Positions 10,701 through 22,200 of a stretch of DNA of 64,000 nucleotides are shown here, piece by piece. The notes beneath the pieces were generated by a model. It worked only from the letters and a program-made list of their open reading frames with translations. It was not told where the DNA came from and ran no database searches. The stretch comes from Spinacia oleracea (Eukaryota > Streptophyta > Magnoliopsida > Caryophyllales > Amaranthaceae): the NCBI RefSeq assembly GCF_020520425.1, contig NC_079491.1, positions 28,077,449 through 28,141,448 of the forward strand, in the 5' to 3' direction. The position numbers and the translations under genes are program-made. The stretch's first letter is position 1. Each line of letters starts with the position of its first letter.

Positions 10701-13060
10701 TTTTGATGACTTAGATAGTCGATAATTGGTTGACGCCAATCTTCCTGGTCAATTTGATGAACAGTAATCATGTCAACTTCCTAAATTTCCTCATCTTCAA
10801 TTTCGTCTCCGTTAGGCAACGACCCAACGGTTGCAAACCGATACAAACATGGTTTCTTCTGCCCCCAGTGCCAAAGTGGCTGCAAGCCTTGCAAGTGCGT
10901 CAGCCTGTTGGCACTCCTTGGAACATGATTTAACTTAACGGTGTCAAGCTTCTCAAGCAATTTTGTTGCGTGTTTGTGATGAGGAATTAAATCCTCTTTC
11001 TTGACTTCATATTCTCCTAAAAGTTGGCTTATCACCAGTTGTGAATCTTCATAAATATCCAAGTCCTTTAGTCCAAGTTCCACGACCATTTGGAGGCCTA
11101 AGATGAGGGCTTGGTATTCAACCATATTATTTGAGCATAACTGAGTTAACACAAACGAGTAAGTCAAAACATGCCTTTCTGGAGACAAAAAGACAACTCC
11201 AGCTCCAACGCCATCTTGACGAGCAGCCGTGTCAAAATATATTTCCCAAGGTGGGAGTATGTCGATGTAGAACACATCCTCCCCAGGAAAATCAACAGAA
11301 AGCTCCCATTCAGGTGGCACTGGATGATTCGCAAAGAACTCTTCTATTGCTTGACCTTTCACATAGTTTTGCAGCACGTACACAATGTCATACTATTTTA
11401 TGAGTACAACCCATTTAGCAAGTCGTCCTGAGAGAACTGGTCTTGAAAGGATATACTTGATGGGGTAAGCTTTTGAGATGACATGGACCGCATGATCATG
11501 AGCCTGCATGTAATGCTTTAACTTTTGGATGGCAAAAACCAAAGCAAGACAAAAAATTTCAATGGGTGAGTAGTTCAATTCAACACCCACCAACGTCCGA
11601 CTTAGGTAGGAAAGAGTCGTCTCTTTGCGATCCTCTATTTCTTGAGCACATATTGCCTCCAACGACCACTCTTGTGCATCAATGTAAAGGATAAGAGGCT
11701 TTCCTTTGACTGGTGCCCCCAACACTGGTGGAGAAGACAAGTGCTTTTTTATGCTTTCAAATACCCTGCGACACGAGTCATCCCAATTAAACGGAGTATC
11801 TTTTTTCATGAGATAGCTAAATGGGTGACATCTTCCAGCAAGGTTGGAGATGAACCTTCGAATGTATGCCAAACGCCCTTGAAGGCCACAAAGTTCTTTA
11901 AGGTTTTGAGGTTCGCACATTTCTTGGATTTCGATACCCCTATGCATGACAATAAAATCTAGAAATTTTCCAGATGTGACACCGAATGCGCATTTAAGGG
12001 GATTCATTTTTAGTTGACATTTACATAATCTTTCAAAGACTTTGCGGAGGTCAGACAAATGACTCTCCCTCTTTTTAGACTTGACTACTAAGTCTTCTAA
12101 GTAGCATTCCACTATCTTGTGTATCATGTCTTCAAAAAATTTCTACATCTCACTTTGATGTGTCTTCTGCGTTCTTCAATCCAAAGGGCATGATTATATA
12201 GCAAAATATCCCTTTTGGTGTGCGAAATGTTGCGGCTTCTTGATTTTCGGGAGCCATGCGGATTTGATTGTATCCAGCTGTACAATCCATGAAAGACAAT
12301 GCTTCATGACTAGTCGTACATAGCATCTATCATAATTTCCGTGACTGGTAGCGGAAAATCGTCTTTCAGACATGCTTCGTTCAAGTCACGGAAGTTTACA
12401 CGAACCCGTAATTGTCCATTTTTCTTTCTCACAGGGACTACATTTAATTTGTTATCCATGTGAGATATTTGACTTCACGAATAAAGTCTGCACCAATAAG
12501 TTTGTTTATCTCAAATTCAATTTCAGAGATCAACTCCGGTCTAAAACGTCTTTGAGATTATTTCGTTGGACTAACACCCTTTTTTATCGCCAAGCGTTGG
12601 ACGACCATTCTTGGGTCAAGACCAGGCATTTCTTTGTAGCTCCAAGCAAAGACATCTTTAAATTCTGAGAGTAATTTAGCATACTCATGTTCTTCCTCTT
12701 GAGTGAGAAGATAGCTAATATATACAGAACGTGGTTCTTCAAGAGTTCCAAGGTTTAACTCTTTTAGTTCGTCCACATTCATCTGCCCCCCATCTTCAAG
12801 TATTTTGGGAGCCACGTCGGTCTCTATTTCATTATCAGAATTCGAGACTTCTTGCGCTGTCACATGATTCATGAAAACAAACTTTTGGTCATCCTCCGCA
12901 ACATTGTCAGATGACTTCTTTTGATTGATAAACACCACATTACAAACCCTTGATTTAAGGGGTTGTTGTTCAGTGATGTCTATGTCTTGAGTGTGTTTCA
13001 TGCGAGAGGGAACAACACTTCTCACATCATCAGTTCCCTTGCATAATCATTTCCTTTTCT
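10701..13060 (-). pseudogene. Ty3/gypsy Tat-type pol fragment (RT, RNase H and additional RNase H)
   Basis: On the minus strand, from 13025 downward: an acidic pre-RT region ending in the Tat RT entry motif MPGLDPRMVVQRLAIKKGV (12558-12640). A decayed gap at 12130-12557 holds frameshifted RT core. From 12127 there are the end of RT, the RT-associated RNase H and connection region (FGVTSGKFLDFIVMHRGIEI, LILYIDAQEWSLEAICAQ). Then, from 11383, comes the second plant-type RNase H, with acidic residues in IYFDTAARQDG, NNMVEYQALILGL and IYEDSQLVISQLLG. The catalytic Y-x-D-D motif of RT reads YLED. No LTR, gag or integrase is found around it. It is a dead internal fragment next to the glucuronokinase. 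Confidence 0.85.
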
Positions 13061-13434
13061 GATGCGATCAAGTGTTGATTGTCTTGGTTGGTCGTCAAGC
13101 ACAGTTTATAATCTAAATATAAATTTATATGAAACTAAAACTATACCGGTAGACAATCATCATCAAAGAGCTTATATATTCTTTTAGTTAAAATTAATGA
13201 TGGATAAATTTGTTATTGTCCCACTTGGTATCTTATTTTACTAAAAAATACTAACAAATAAGGGTACATAGACAAAATTATTATCAACCCTATTCATCCC
13301 TTGTGTTAAGCATAAAGTTATTCTCATTCACCCTTCACTTCGATAGTCATACTCGCATACCCACTTAATTCTCGTTACATCTACCTCATTACCCGACCTT
13401 TTATCACTTACCTCCACCATTTGTTTTATTCAGC
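13061..13434. other. AT-rich intergenic stretch, nothing recognised
   Basis: No gene, repeat boundary or RNA gene is visible. The right end supplies the target duplication of the hAT MITE that follows. Confidence 0.4.
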
Positions 13435-13962
13435 TAGAGATAATTTTGAGGGTGGGCGGAACCTCCACACCCGTACCCGCCTAAAATTCTCAATCTCATC
13501 CTCACTACCCACGATAGGAGCGGTACCCACCCCTCCAAATCCCGCCTCGAGGGGTGAAAAATAAAAATCATCCTCACTCCACCACCCACCCGTGTATCCA
13601 CACCTGCCTGAAACCACCTATATTTAACATTCTTTTTGGTATTAAAGCTTTGAAATTTAAAACTCCATTCTAAAGTTTTCGACAATTCAGTTGTCTAATA
13701 AAAAAATTGAGTAAACAAACAAACATTATAATACGTAGTTAGTAGTAAAGAAATGTTGATATATTCATAATCAATTAGTTGAAGGATAAGCGAGACGGGC
13801 GCGAACAATCTAAGATCCATCCTCGCCCTGACAGATGTGAATAATACATTTTTTAATTCCATCACCCACCAAACTTTCCTCCACCCCCGCCCACTTGGGG
13901 TGGTTGCACGCGGGGTGTCGGGTCTAAAAGAAACTCGTCCTCCTAACAATCTGACATCTCTA
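13435..13962. mobile_element. hAT-type MITE, GC-rich ends
   Basis: 528 bp starting TAGAGATA and ending GACATCTCTA. Flanks are TATTCAGC on the left and TATTCGGT on the right, a degenerate 8-bp target duplication (6 of 8 match). Subterminal parts are rich in CCCACC/GGGTGG-type motifs, as in the related element at 41853-42505. Non-coding. Confidence 0.6.
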
Positions 13963-14206
13963 TATTCGGTAATCAAGTCACAACAAATCCTTTCAACTAA
14001 CATTTGCATATATTGACATATGTTTATTATTAAAATGGATTGTTTTAGCTATAATATTGATAAAAGGATATTTAAAAAGTGACACAAATAATTAGAATTT
14101 GGTGAGTTTTCTCAAATCCAATAATTCAAACTCAACCCATCACTAAGGTGGATACATGGTATCCTTATACCCGTTCACCAACACCAAATCTCTATTTATT
14201 AGTCAA

Positions 14207-14793
14207 CTAGTTTGTGGCCCGGGCGTTGCTCCGGTTTTAATTAATTTGTAGTGAGATTTACTTATTTTAAATATGTGCGTATGTGGTGCTATTATCTGAT
14301 TTCCATTCAAGATTTGTGGCCGATCAACAAACTTCCTTCCCATATCCGAAAATCAAAACAAAGTCGCGTTCTCTTCTTCATGATTAGTTGATTATTATAC
14401 TCTTGTCAATGTTTCCCTCTTCCGCACTCATAATTACACTCCATTACCCTAATTTTTTTATTTTTCAAGCTTAAGTTGAGAATAGAAGAATTGTACATTT
14501 ATAAGTTAAGTAATTAATTCCCTTTTGTTTTTTCCCCCTTTAATTCATTATTATTCATTTTAAAAAGGTTGTATTTATTATTTAAATAGAAAAATATAAC
14601 ATCATTGTGGCTAGCTAAGATGGTAAGAATGGTAACTTTTAATTCAATAGGTCTACTGTTCAATCCTTGCTACATGCTTTTTGGTTGTCAACTACATGTC
14701 ATGATACTTAGTAGTGGTGACGTGGCGTAATAAGGAGAGATCTACGTGGCACATATACGTTCTTATAAACGCCTTTTAATATATTAGTATAGA
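14207..14793 (-). mobile_element. Non-autonomous Helitron
   Basis: Read on the minus strand it starts TCTATACTAATATATTAAAA and ends with a GC-rich hairpin region (CCGGAGCAACGCCCGGGCC) a few bases before the terminal CTAG. It sits between A and T as Helitrons do. The termini match those of the element at 34486-35008, so both belong to one family. The interior has no helicase or Rep reading frame. Confidence 0.8.
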
Positions 14794-14869
14794 TATTAGT
14801 TAATCATCTATGTTTATCTTTGTAGTTAGCCCACCCTAAAATCTAAACTCGCTCCATCATCAAGTGTAC

Positions 14870-15434
14870 GTATCCAACACTATTGCAACATTTATTTCCA
14901 TAATTAAATATTACGTAATGTAATGTAAGAATATAATATAAGGATTTTAATTAAAAGTAGACATATAGACTCATAAAAACTGAAAATGAATATAATAAAA
15001 CTCTAGAAAACAAAAGAAAGTTTAAATGAGAATAATTAAAAAAGGAGTAAGAAAATATAATGGCAATGTTTTCCATAATTGGTCTAATAAATTTATTCAT
15101 GGTACTATATTTATTAATTATTATCTATATTCTATAACAATAGTACTCCATAGCAAACAAGTTTAACAAACTTAATTTTGTATTACAAATTAGTAAACTT
15201 TGTTAGACCAATTATGGAAAACATTGCCATTATGTTTTCTTACTCCTTTTGAATTATTCTCATTTAAAATTTCACTCGTTTTTTAGAGTTTTATTATATT
15301 CATTTTCAGTTTTTATATGAGTTTATAAAATATATGTCTACTTTTAATTAAAATCCTTATATTATATTCTTACATTATATTGCATTACGTAATATTTTTA
15401 TTATGGAAATACATGTTGCAATATTGTTGGATAC
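14870..15434. mobile_element. Foldback element with long inverted arms
   Basis: Left arm about 14870-15090 and right arm about 15204-15434 are reverse complements of each other at high identity. They start GTATCCAACA at the left and end TGTTGGATAC at the right, with a spacer of about 110 bp. Transcription across it would give a hairpin of more than 200 bp. No target duplication was identified, so the superfamily is open (MULE-like foldback MITE is one possibility). Confidence 0.85.
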
Positions 15435-15642
15435 ACATTAATTAGTATGTAAATTAGTAATGACTCAAAGATATTTATGTGCATATACACTACAGTACTG
15501 CGTGTAAATTTATTTTGTATAATTAAGGTTTTGAAATTATTCTATATATACTTATAATAGAGATGATTTAAAAAATATATATTATTATTTATATTAAAAG
15601 AGAGGCGAATCAATGAATGACATTTATCATCACCACTTTGAT

Positions 15643-15735
15643 TTCCTCTCTTTTAGTATATTAGATAGATAGATAATTAGATATAGATTTCCTCTCTTGT
15701 AGTATATAGATAGATAGATAATTAGATATACTACT
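15643..15735. repeat. Tandem duplication with GATA microsatellite
   Basis: Two copies of a roughly 45-bp unit containing GATTTCCTCTCTT, TAGTATAT and TAGATAGATAGATAATTAGA lie side by side. The surrounding 15435-15828 holds no gene. Confidence 0.7.
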
Positions 15736-16065
15736 AGATGGTAAGAATAAAAACCAAAAAAAAAAAAACCGAAAAATGATTGTGGGATGACGTTTTACAA
15801 AAGTTTGTAGGACATTGGAAAAAAATAAGGTAAAATTGTCAAAAAGTACCTTCTTTTTATCTCACTTTGTGAATTAATACCTTATTTGTCCAGTTTTGTC
15901 AAATAATACCATGAATTAAAAAGTTGCATTAAAAATGGCACCTTAGAGCAACAATCCGGCCAAATTGTCAACTTTGCGGCCATTGACTCATGCTTCCCTC
16001 CAAAAAATTGTGCGTGTGAAACAAACAAACCAAAAAATCACGCGCCTCTCGAACTCTTTTAAGAA

Positions 16066-16232
16066 AAACACTACCAACCAACAAACTCATATCCATCTCA
16101 GGTTTTTTGGGGGAAAATAAACTGGTTTTTTTTGGTGGGAACAACACTACCAACCAACAATATCATAAAAACAACACTAACAACCAGCAATCTCATAAGA
16201 ACAACACTACCAACCAATAATCTCATATCCCA
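16066..16232. repeat. Minisatellite, four units
   Basis: Four imperfect units of about 30-36 bp share AACAACACTACCAACCAACA followed by a CTCATA-type end. They lie inside the MULE between its left TIR and the gene fragment. Confidence 0.75.
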
Positions 16233-16235
16233 CTC

Positions 16236-16432
16236 CTTCGGAGCTTCAGCAAAAGAGCTATTGGTAATCTGATTTCTCGGATGAAGAATCAGTCTATTGC
16301 TCGTGTTAAGGAGATTTAGCAAATGGAAATGTATTCTGGTTATACTTGTAATCCAGATTACCTATCTGTTAGGAATCGTCTTTTGTTGAATCATGACAAG
16401 TTTATCAATATTGTGAAAGGAAAATCAGAATG
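16236..16432 (+). pseudogene. Dynamin-related (DRP4-like) gene fragment inside the MULE
   Basis: The plus strand reads NLISRMKNQSIARVKEI, then a stop, then MEMYSGYTCNPDYLSVRNRL and LLNHDKFINIVKGKSE. The pattern 'MK.QS..RV.EI..ME....YTCNPDY' resembles the stalk/GED region of plant dynamin-related GTPases of the DRP4/Mx-like type. This is recognition from memory and needs a search. One in-frame stop shows it is not functional. No introns are seen in the short piece. Confidence 0.4.
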
Positions 16433-16789
16433 AAAGTGCTAAATTGTAGAGTTGAGGTTTTATTTTTACTGAAAATGGTGGTTGAGGGAAGGAATGAGAG
16501 CAGTGTAGTAAATGGGAAGAAGAAAGAGCGTTGGAATTCTCAACCAAAATTTTGAATGTGGTTAATTGCTGAGAGAGTGTTCACACGCGTATTTTTCCCA
16601 CTCAAAGTGTGCCAACAAACGGAGTCAATTGCCAGAAAGTTGACAATTTGCCCGGATTGTTACTCTAAGGTGTCATTTTTAATATAATTTTTTAATTCAA
16701 GGTATTATTTGACAAAACTGAACAATAAGGTACTAGTTCACAAAGTGACGTAAAAAGAAGTAATTTTTGACAATTTTTCCAAAAAATAA

Positions 16790-18816
16790 AGGAATGAATT
16801 TTCTCTCTCCTCAAACTCATTTAGCTCCGTCCTTCCTCTTCCTCCCGCCTCCTTCTCCTCTTAAAATCCCCCAAGAAAAACAGCATCTTGTAGTTGTACC
16901 ACCACCTCTAGTCGGCGCCGCCTCTGCCAACTACATCTCCCTCTCTTGATCTGTTGCTATTGTTGGTATTATCTCGATTTTTTTTATCCTTCTGTGTTAT
17001 TTCTGTTGATTTTATTTGTAATTTTCTGATAGGATGGTTTCAAATTGTTCAATATATTCTGTTGGGTTTTCTGTTAGCTTTTTTTTTTTTTTTTTTTTGT
17101 CTTTTTTAATGTCTAATTGCCCACTTTTGCTTACCTGAGTTAAATTTGCTACCTCAATTTCTGATAATGTTATTGCCGCACTACTTGATAAAAACACTGT
17201 TCTTATAATTTTGACTTCTTAAATTAGTTGAACTTTTTCTAGGAAGTATGGAGTAGGATACTGTAGTACGAGCTGTACGACCAAGTATTTGTTGATGCGG
17301 AAGTATCACGATCTTTCAATTTGGTTACATTGTATTCAATTGTTGCCTATTTCTTTCTGCGGATTTCATTGCATTTTACTCCTTGCTTCCAAGTGTAATT
17401 GGCATAGTAATAGTGTAATTTGATTGGGTATATAGGGATCCGACTAAGAATGTATTCCGGTAAGGTTTTATGATCCCAGTCTGGATTTTATTATTTTAAC
17501 AACCACTTGTAGTATTCTAGTATAGTAGCTTAATACATTAAAGCATCATGGGTCATTTTAGTTCTAGACTTTTTGAGTTTTGACCCCTTTTAACCTTAGA
17601 TAATGGTTGGTTTAGATAATGGTCGTTTTTTCCAATTACAAATTGTATAGGAGCATCAAACTCTGAATTCATATTCAATTGCCAAAATCCAAATGGTGCA
17701 ATAATAAAAAACGGAGGAAGTATGGATTAACAAACCAACCTCAATGAAATGCATGTGAGATTCCATGTCAAAGTGGACAGCAAATCAGCAATATACATGC
17801 CTTGGGTATGGAAAAGGTCCATTATATATCTTACAACCTTCTGTTTTAAAAACTTTTCTTTTAAGAGTGGGGACTGGAGGTGATGGTGTTTGTATTTCTT
17901 GGTTTCTCCATTGTAGTCTCTAACGTACTACTACGTCCTCCATTGTTTATTTATTGCAATAATTGGGTTGGGCACAAAGATTAAGAAAGAAGAAAAGGGA
18001 TGGGGGTCGTCCAACTTTACCCATGTGATTCTATGAAAGGAGGAGTGCAAAAAGTAAATAAACTAGGGAAAATTTGTAACTTTAGGTGTAAAATGTTTCG
18101 CTAAAGAGAGTTGTTGCTATTAATGTGGAACTTATGGAAAAAGCAAATGTTGCAATGAACACAGAACAGAAGAAGTGTTTTTTCCTAAAGTTACCCCCTC
18201 AAACAGCGCCTATAGTTGTTACATGCTATTGGAGATGGTTCTTTTCTGAATTCAGTTTGTTCAAAGCAAACTATATGATAAGTATATTGAAAAGCTTGGT
18301 GAAATATGACAAGTTAGTTGGTTCTATTAGAAATGTCTGGTAAAACTAGTTGAAACAGTTAAAACTGTGAAATGATATTAAGGGACCTTTTTTTTTATTT
18401 TACTTTAATTCACACAAAACAGCTTGAACGGACCAGTGAAAAATCAGTATAAAAACATTTTGTTAGTTGGAGTTTTATATAAGCTTGTGGGACTACCTTA
18501 TCATTCTAGTGGATATTTTTTAACTCTTTTGAGTAATAAGCTAGGTCGCTTATATTTCTGGCTGAATGATAACAATCTTCTTCTACTGAAAGGGGTGAGA
18601 AGAAAGGAGAGGAAATCTCATTTCAAGCATGAGTGACAAGCACTTAGCATACATACAGGGAAAGGAAATCAGGACATGTGTGGTTGCATATGTATAGGGT
18701 CATGTTATAGCTTCCTGTCTCTTAGATATTGAGCAGCTGCTGTTGTTTGCCACCCTTACTTGATGAGTAATAACAAGAGTTGGTTTGTCTGTGATAGATT
18801 TATTCTGGCTTCACAG
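16790..18816 (+). other. Putative promoter and 5' leader region of the TIM10-like gene
   Basis: A CT-rich stretch at 16797-16870 (CTCTCTCCTC, CTTCCTCTTCCTCC) looks like a plant 5' untranslated leader. A likely 5'UTR intron follows, including a T-tract at 17079-17099. A decayed Stowaway end (AATAAAAAACGGAGGAAG) lies at 17704-17721 and another partial one near 17930. No coding exon is recognised at 17000-18816. Confidence 0.35.
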
Positions 18817-19259
18817 GTCATAGTTACTTTTAACGTTAAGAAGCAAGAGGTACATTGGTGTTTGCCTTTTTTATTTTAGAAACTTTGAATTAAGCTAGTC
18901 AGAACTCAGAAGTAACTTAATGTGGTTTCTCCCTGATAGATCTGTTATGGATTTACAGGTGGAAATGGCCAACAACAATGCCCCTTCTACTGTTGAGAGG
19001 CAAGAGGCACACTGTTTTTTCCCCCCTCATAACTTCTATTGATAGATTTGGTAACAAGCTGACCTTAGTGAAGAGATACAAAAGAATTTCAGTGACTTCT
19101 GTTTGGTGTGCTCATGTGCTGTGTTTTTTACTACCTTCTGCAAGTTCTGCTGGGTGAGTCGGGAGTAATTAGAACTTCTTTCTCTCTGATAGATTTGTTA
19201 TTTCTTTACAGGAAGAAATGGCCAACAGCAATGTCTCTTCTACTGTTCAGAAGCAAGAG
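18817..19259 (+). repeat. Triplicated 5' exon of the TIM10-like gene
   Basis: Three related exon-like units, each preceded by GATAGAT and an acceptor: 18817-18849 (33 nt, no ATG, donor GT), 18959-19006 (48 nt, ATG 18965, donor GC) and 19212-19259 (48 nt, ATG 19218, donor GT). All end AAGCAAGAG or AGGCAAGAG and all are phase 0. Units two and three encode MANNNAPSTVERQE and MANSNVSSTVQKQE. This is a tandem exon duplication; which units are spliced in is unknown. Confidence 0.8.
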
Positions 19260-22200
19260 GTACATTGTGTTTTTCCCATAACTTCTGTTTACAAATTTTG
19301 TTACAAGCTAACATTAATGAAGATTATGTGAAATTCCAGATCAAATTGGACGATATTAAAGCCGTCTTGGATAAGGAAAAGGTGTTCTACTTTTCTGACT
19401 ACCTTCTATTTTTCTTTTATGTAAATAGACGAATAGTAATTAGTAAGAGAAGAAAGATTTTTTTTTTGGGGGGTGTTATTATTGTTCCCCCGGGGCTTCA
19501 ACATTAATTCTAATTGCTGTTTTAGTGCTTTAGTTATCTGTTATCTTTGGACGTTAATTTACTGTATTAGTGTAATGCTAACAGTCATGACATGCTATGG
19601 GAGAAGATTTTAACAAGTCATTTAGTCAAGTCAAATAAACTATTTGGTTCTGGTACTGATTCAGTTGTCTACCTGAAGGGGTGGGAAGGAAGGAGGCATG
19701 TCATTTCAAGCATGTGAAAATAAGTTAATTGTTTCAGCGAAATGTGTCTAATTTTATTTTTGAGCCTGTTTTCTAGTTCTTTCTATTTTGCTAATTGCAC
19801 TTTTTCAACCACTCTATTTTGCTAAATTTATCCAACCACTCTCTGCACTTGTGTAGGTCATTGGGACAACAATAAGTGATATGGAATATAGGGTAGCATT
19901 GTTCAACAGGTGCGTGATTTCTCAATGTATATATTTTTGGAAATCAGTGCTCTTCTTTAGGTACCCTTTCTTAATCATCACTAAGTAGGATGAAGTATCT
20001 TGTACATCTTGTGGCGAAGACAACTTAGAATCTAATGCAGACTTTGGCAAGTGGTATCTGGCTCATTTTAAATGGAGACAGCCCTTTGCCTCCGAAGGGT
20101 GACACTCTGAAGTGGCAAATGTGGTCCTTCTTATTACATGGCCATTATTGCTGCTAAGTCTTTGTGTCCTCACTCAAGCATTTAATCTGTTACCTTAGCT
20201 AATAATTGTTACTCCGTATTGTTTAAGCGTCACACCTCTTAATTTATTCTCTTTTTCTGGTTTAACATATACCTGTTTCTGATCCAGCCTTACGCATACC
20301 TGCTTTGAAAAATGTGTTGAGAAAAGGTATATATACTATTTACTGACACTCTACCTCTTTTGTACTTAAGCCTCCTACATGGAGTTGCCTAAGGATATCA
20401 CAAAATTAAACTTTTCCCTTGTCTGTTTAGGTACAAGGAAGGTGAACTCCATCTTGGTGAAAATAGTTGCATTGATCGTTGTGTTTCAAAGTATTGGCAG
20501 GTAATCAGCTGCGACACAATAACATACTTTTGTGAATGTGGGAGTAAATTTTTTTACATGCCATGCCAATAAGCATCTATGGATGGTACATGTCACCTGC
20601 TTTTTAAAAATCTACCATATAACCCTTCAAATAAAATAAAATAAAATAAAAACTCTATCATACAGATGAATAGATGATGCGTTATTTTGTTGCTATTCAT
20701 TATCGATGAAAGCGTATGCATACATGTAATACACGAACAGGGTCTATGGTTTATGTATTATGCAAGGGGAAGGTTGAAAGGGAACTTCTTCTCTAATGCA
20801 ATTTTGACTTAATTCTAATTGGATCATTAAGTATGTGTTATGGAGGATTGAAGAGTTGTAGGCATGCTTAAATCACTCTTCCTATAATCAAATATTCGAA
20901 AAAATGAGAAACAATTCTTCCCCTTTTTTCTTATTTATTTGCTATAAATGAGTGTGGCGGAGTGTGGCGGGGAGGGCTAATCAGGAGAGGAATTATGGCA
21001 GGAATCTGTTTACCTTTTCCCGTCACCCTTCTTGAAACTATTCATATTCATTAAAAGATTGGATGGCAATGATTTGTGGATACCTCCATCTGTGTCAAAT
21101 TTAACTTGTGCTGAGTTTAGTTTAGTCCTCCTCCGAAATCTTAGGGTGAGCACCTCTCTATTTTAGATCTTTATTTGAACAAGGTCCTAAAGCATTCATG
21201 ATACATGATTTTTCTTTGTGGGGACTTGGGTTCTTGAGAGTTTCTGTCTTTAGGAGTGACTAGTTTGTGATATGACTTCAAGCTAGAACGCACGTTGATC
21301 TAGGTGGAAGCCTCTTTAAGAGAAGTGAGACAATGGCTACCAAAATTATGTCTTGAGTTGAAGGTATTGATCGTACAGGAATTAGAAAATTAACCAATGA
21401 ACAGGAGTGTTGTCTATCCAAAAGAAGGTTTCGTAGCCAACAGGACTCGGAGACTACATTAGCCACTCCCCGGTATTCGGCCTCCGCACTTGATTTAGAC
21501 ATAGTGGGTTGCCGTTTGGATGACCATGAAAGTAAATTATCTCCAAGAAAAACACAAAAACACAGTAACCGGATGTGGAACGTCGAGTGTCTGGACACCC
21601 GCCCCAATCTGCATCTGTATATGAGACAAGAGAAGCAAGGGATGATTTATACAGATGGAGACCAAAATCAATAGTACCTTTAACGTATCTGACTATACGT
21701 TTCAAAGCATTCATATGGTCAACTTTTGGATCGTGCATGTGTAAGCATACTTGTTGAACCGCATAGGAGATATCTGGTCTTGTGAAAGTAAGGTACTGCA
21801 AGGCACCGGCGAGCTTACGATATTGGGTAGGATCACCGCAAGAGATACCGGATGCTGCGCCAAGTTTGGCTTTTGTGTCAACAGGTGTCTGACTGCGCTT
21901 ACAATCAGTCATGCCCGCACGCTCAATAATGTCTTCTGCATAATTTTTCTGTGATAGAAACATGCCATGTGAAGTACGGGTAACAGCAATACCCAAGAAA
22001 TAGCTTAAAGGGCCCAAATCCTTCATAGCAAATTCGGCACTAAGCAGAGACATAACAGATTTTCTGAGCGCATCTGAAGAAGCTGTGAGAATAATATCAT
22101 CAACATATAGCAGAATGTAAGCAATGTCAGAGCCTTTACAATAAATAAAGAGAGAGTGATCAGATCGGCTATGTGTGAAACCAATGGTTTTGCAACATGG

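Larger units (their letters stand above)
15829..16780. mobile_element. MULE with long TIRs carrying a gene fragment (Pack-MULE-like)
   Basis: 952 bp flanked by perfect 9-bp duplications AAAAAATAA (15820-15828 and 16781-16789), the Mutator-type target-site length. TIRs of about 150 bp (15829-15980 and about 16635-16780) are clear but diverged. The interior has no transposase. It has a four-unit minisatellite and a fragment resembling a dynamin-related gene. It lies directly upstream of the TIM10-like gene leader. Confidence 0.85.

Noticed and set aside
17079..17099. Long T-tract as a retrotransposed poly-A tail
   Set aside because: No element or gene copy precedes it on the minus strand and no target duplication is seen.
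17690..18070. Complete Stowaway MITEs near 17.7 and 17.9 kb
   Set aside because: Only single ends are recognisable (17704-17721 and about 17930); matching partners were not found.
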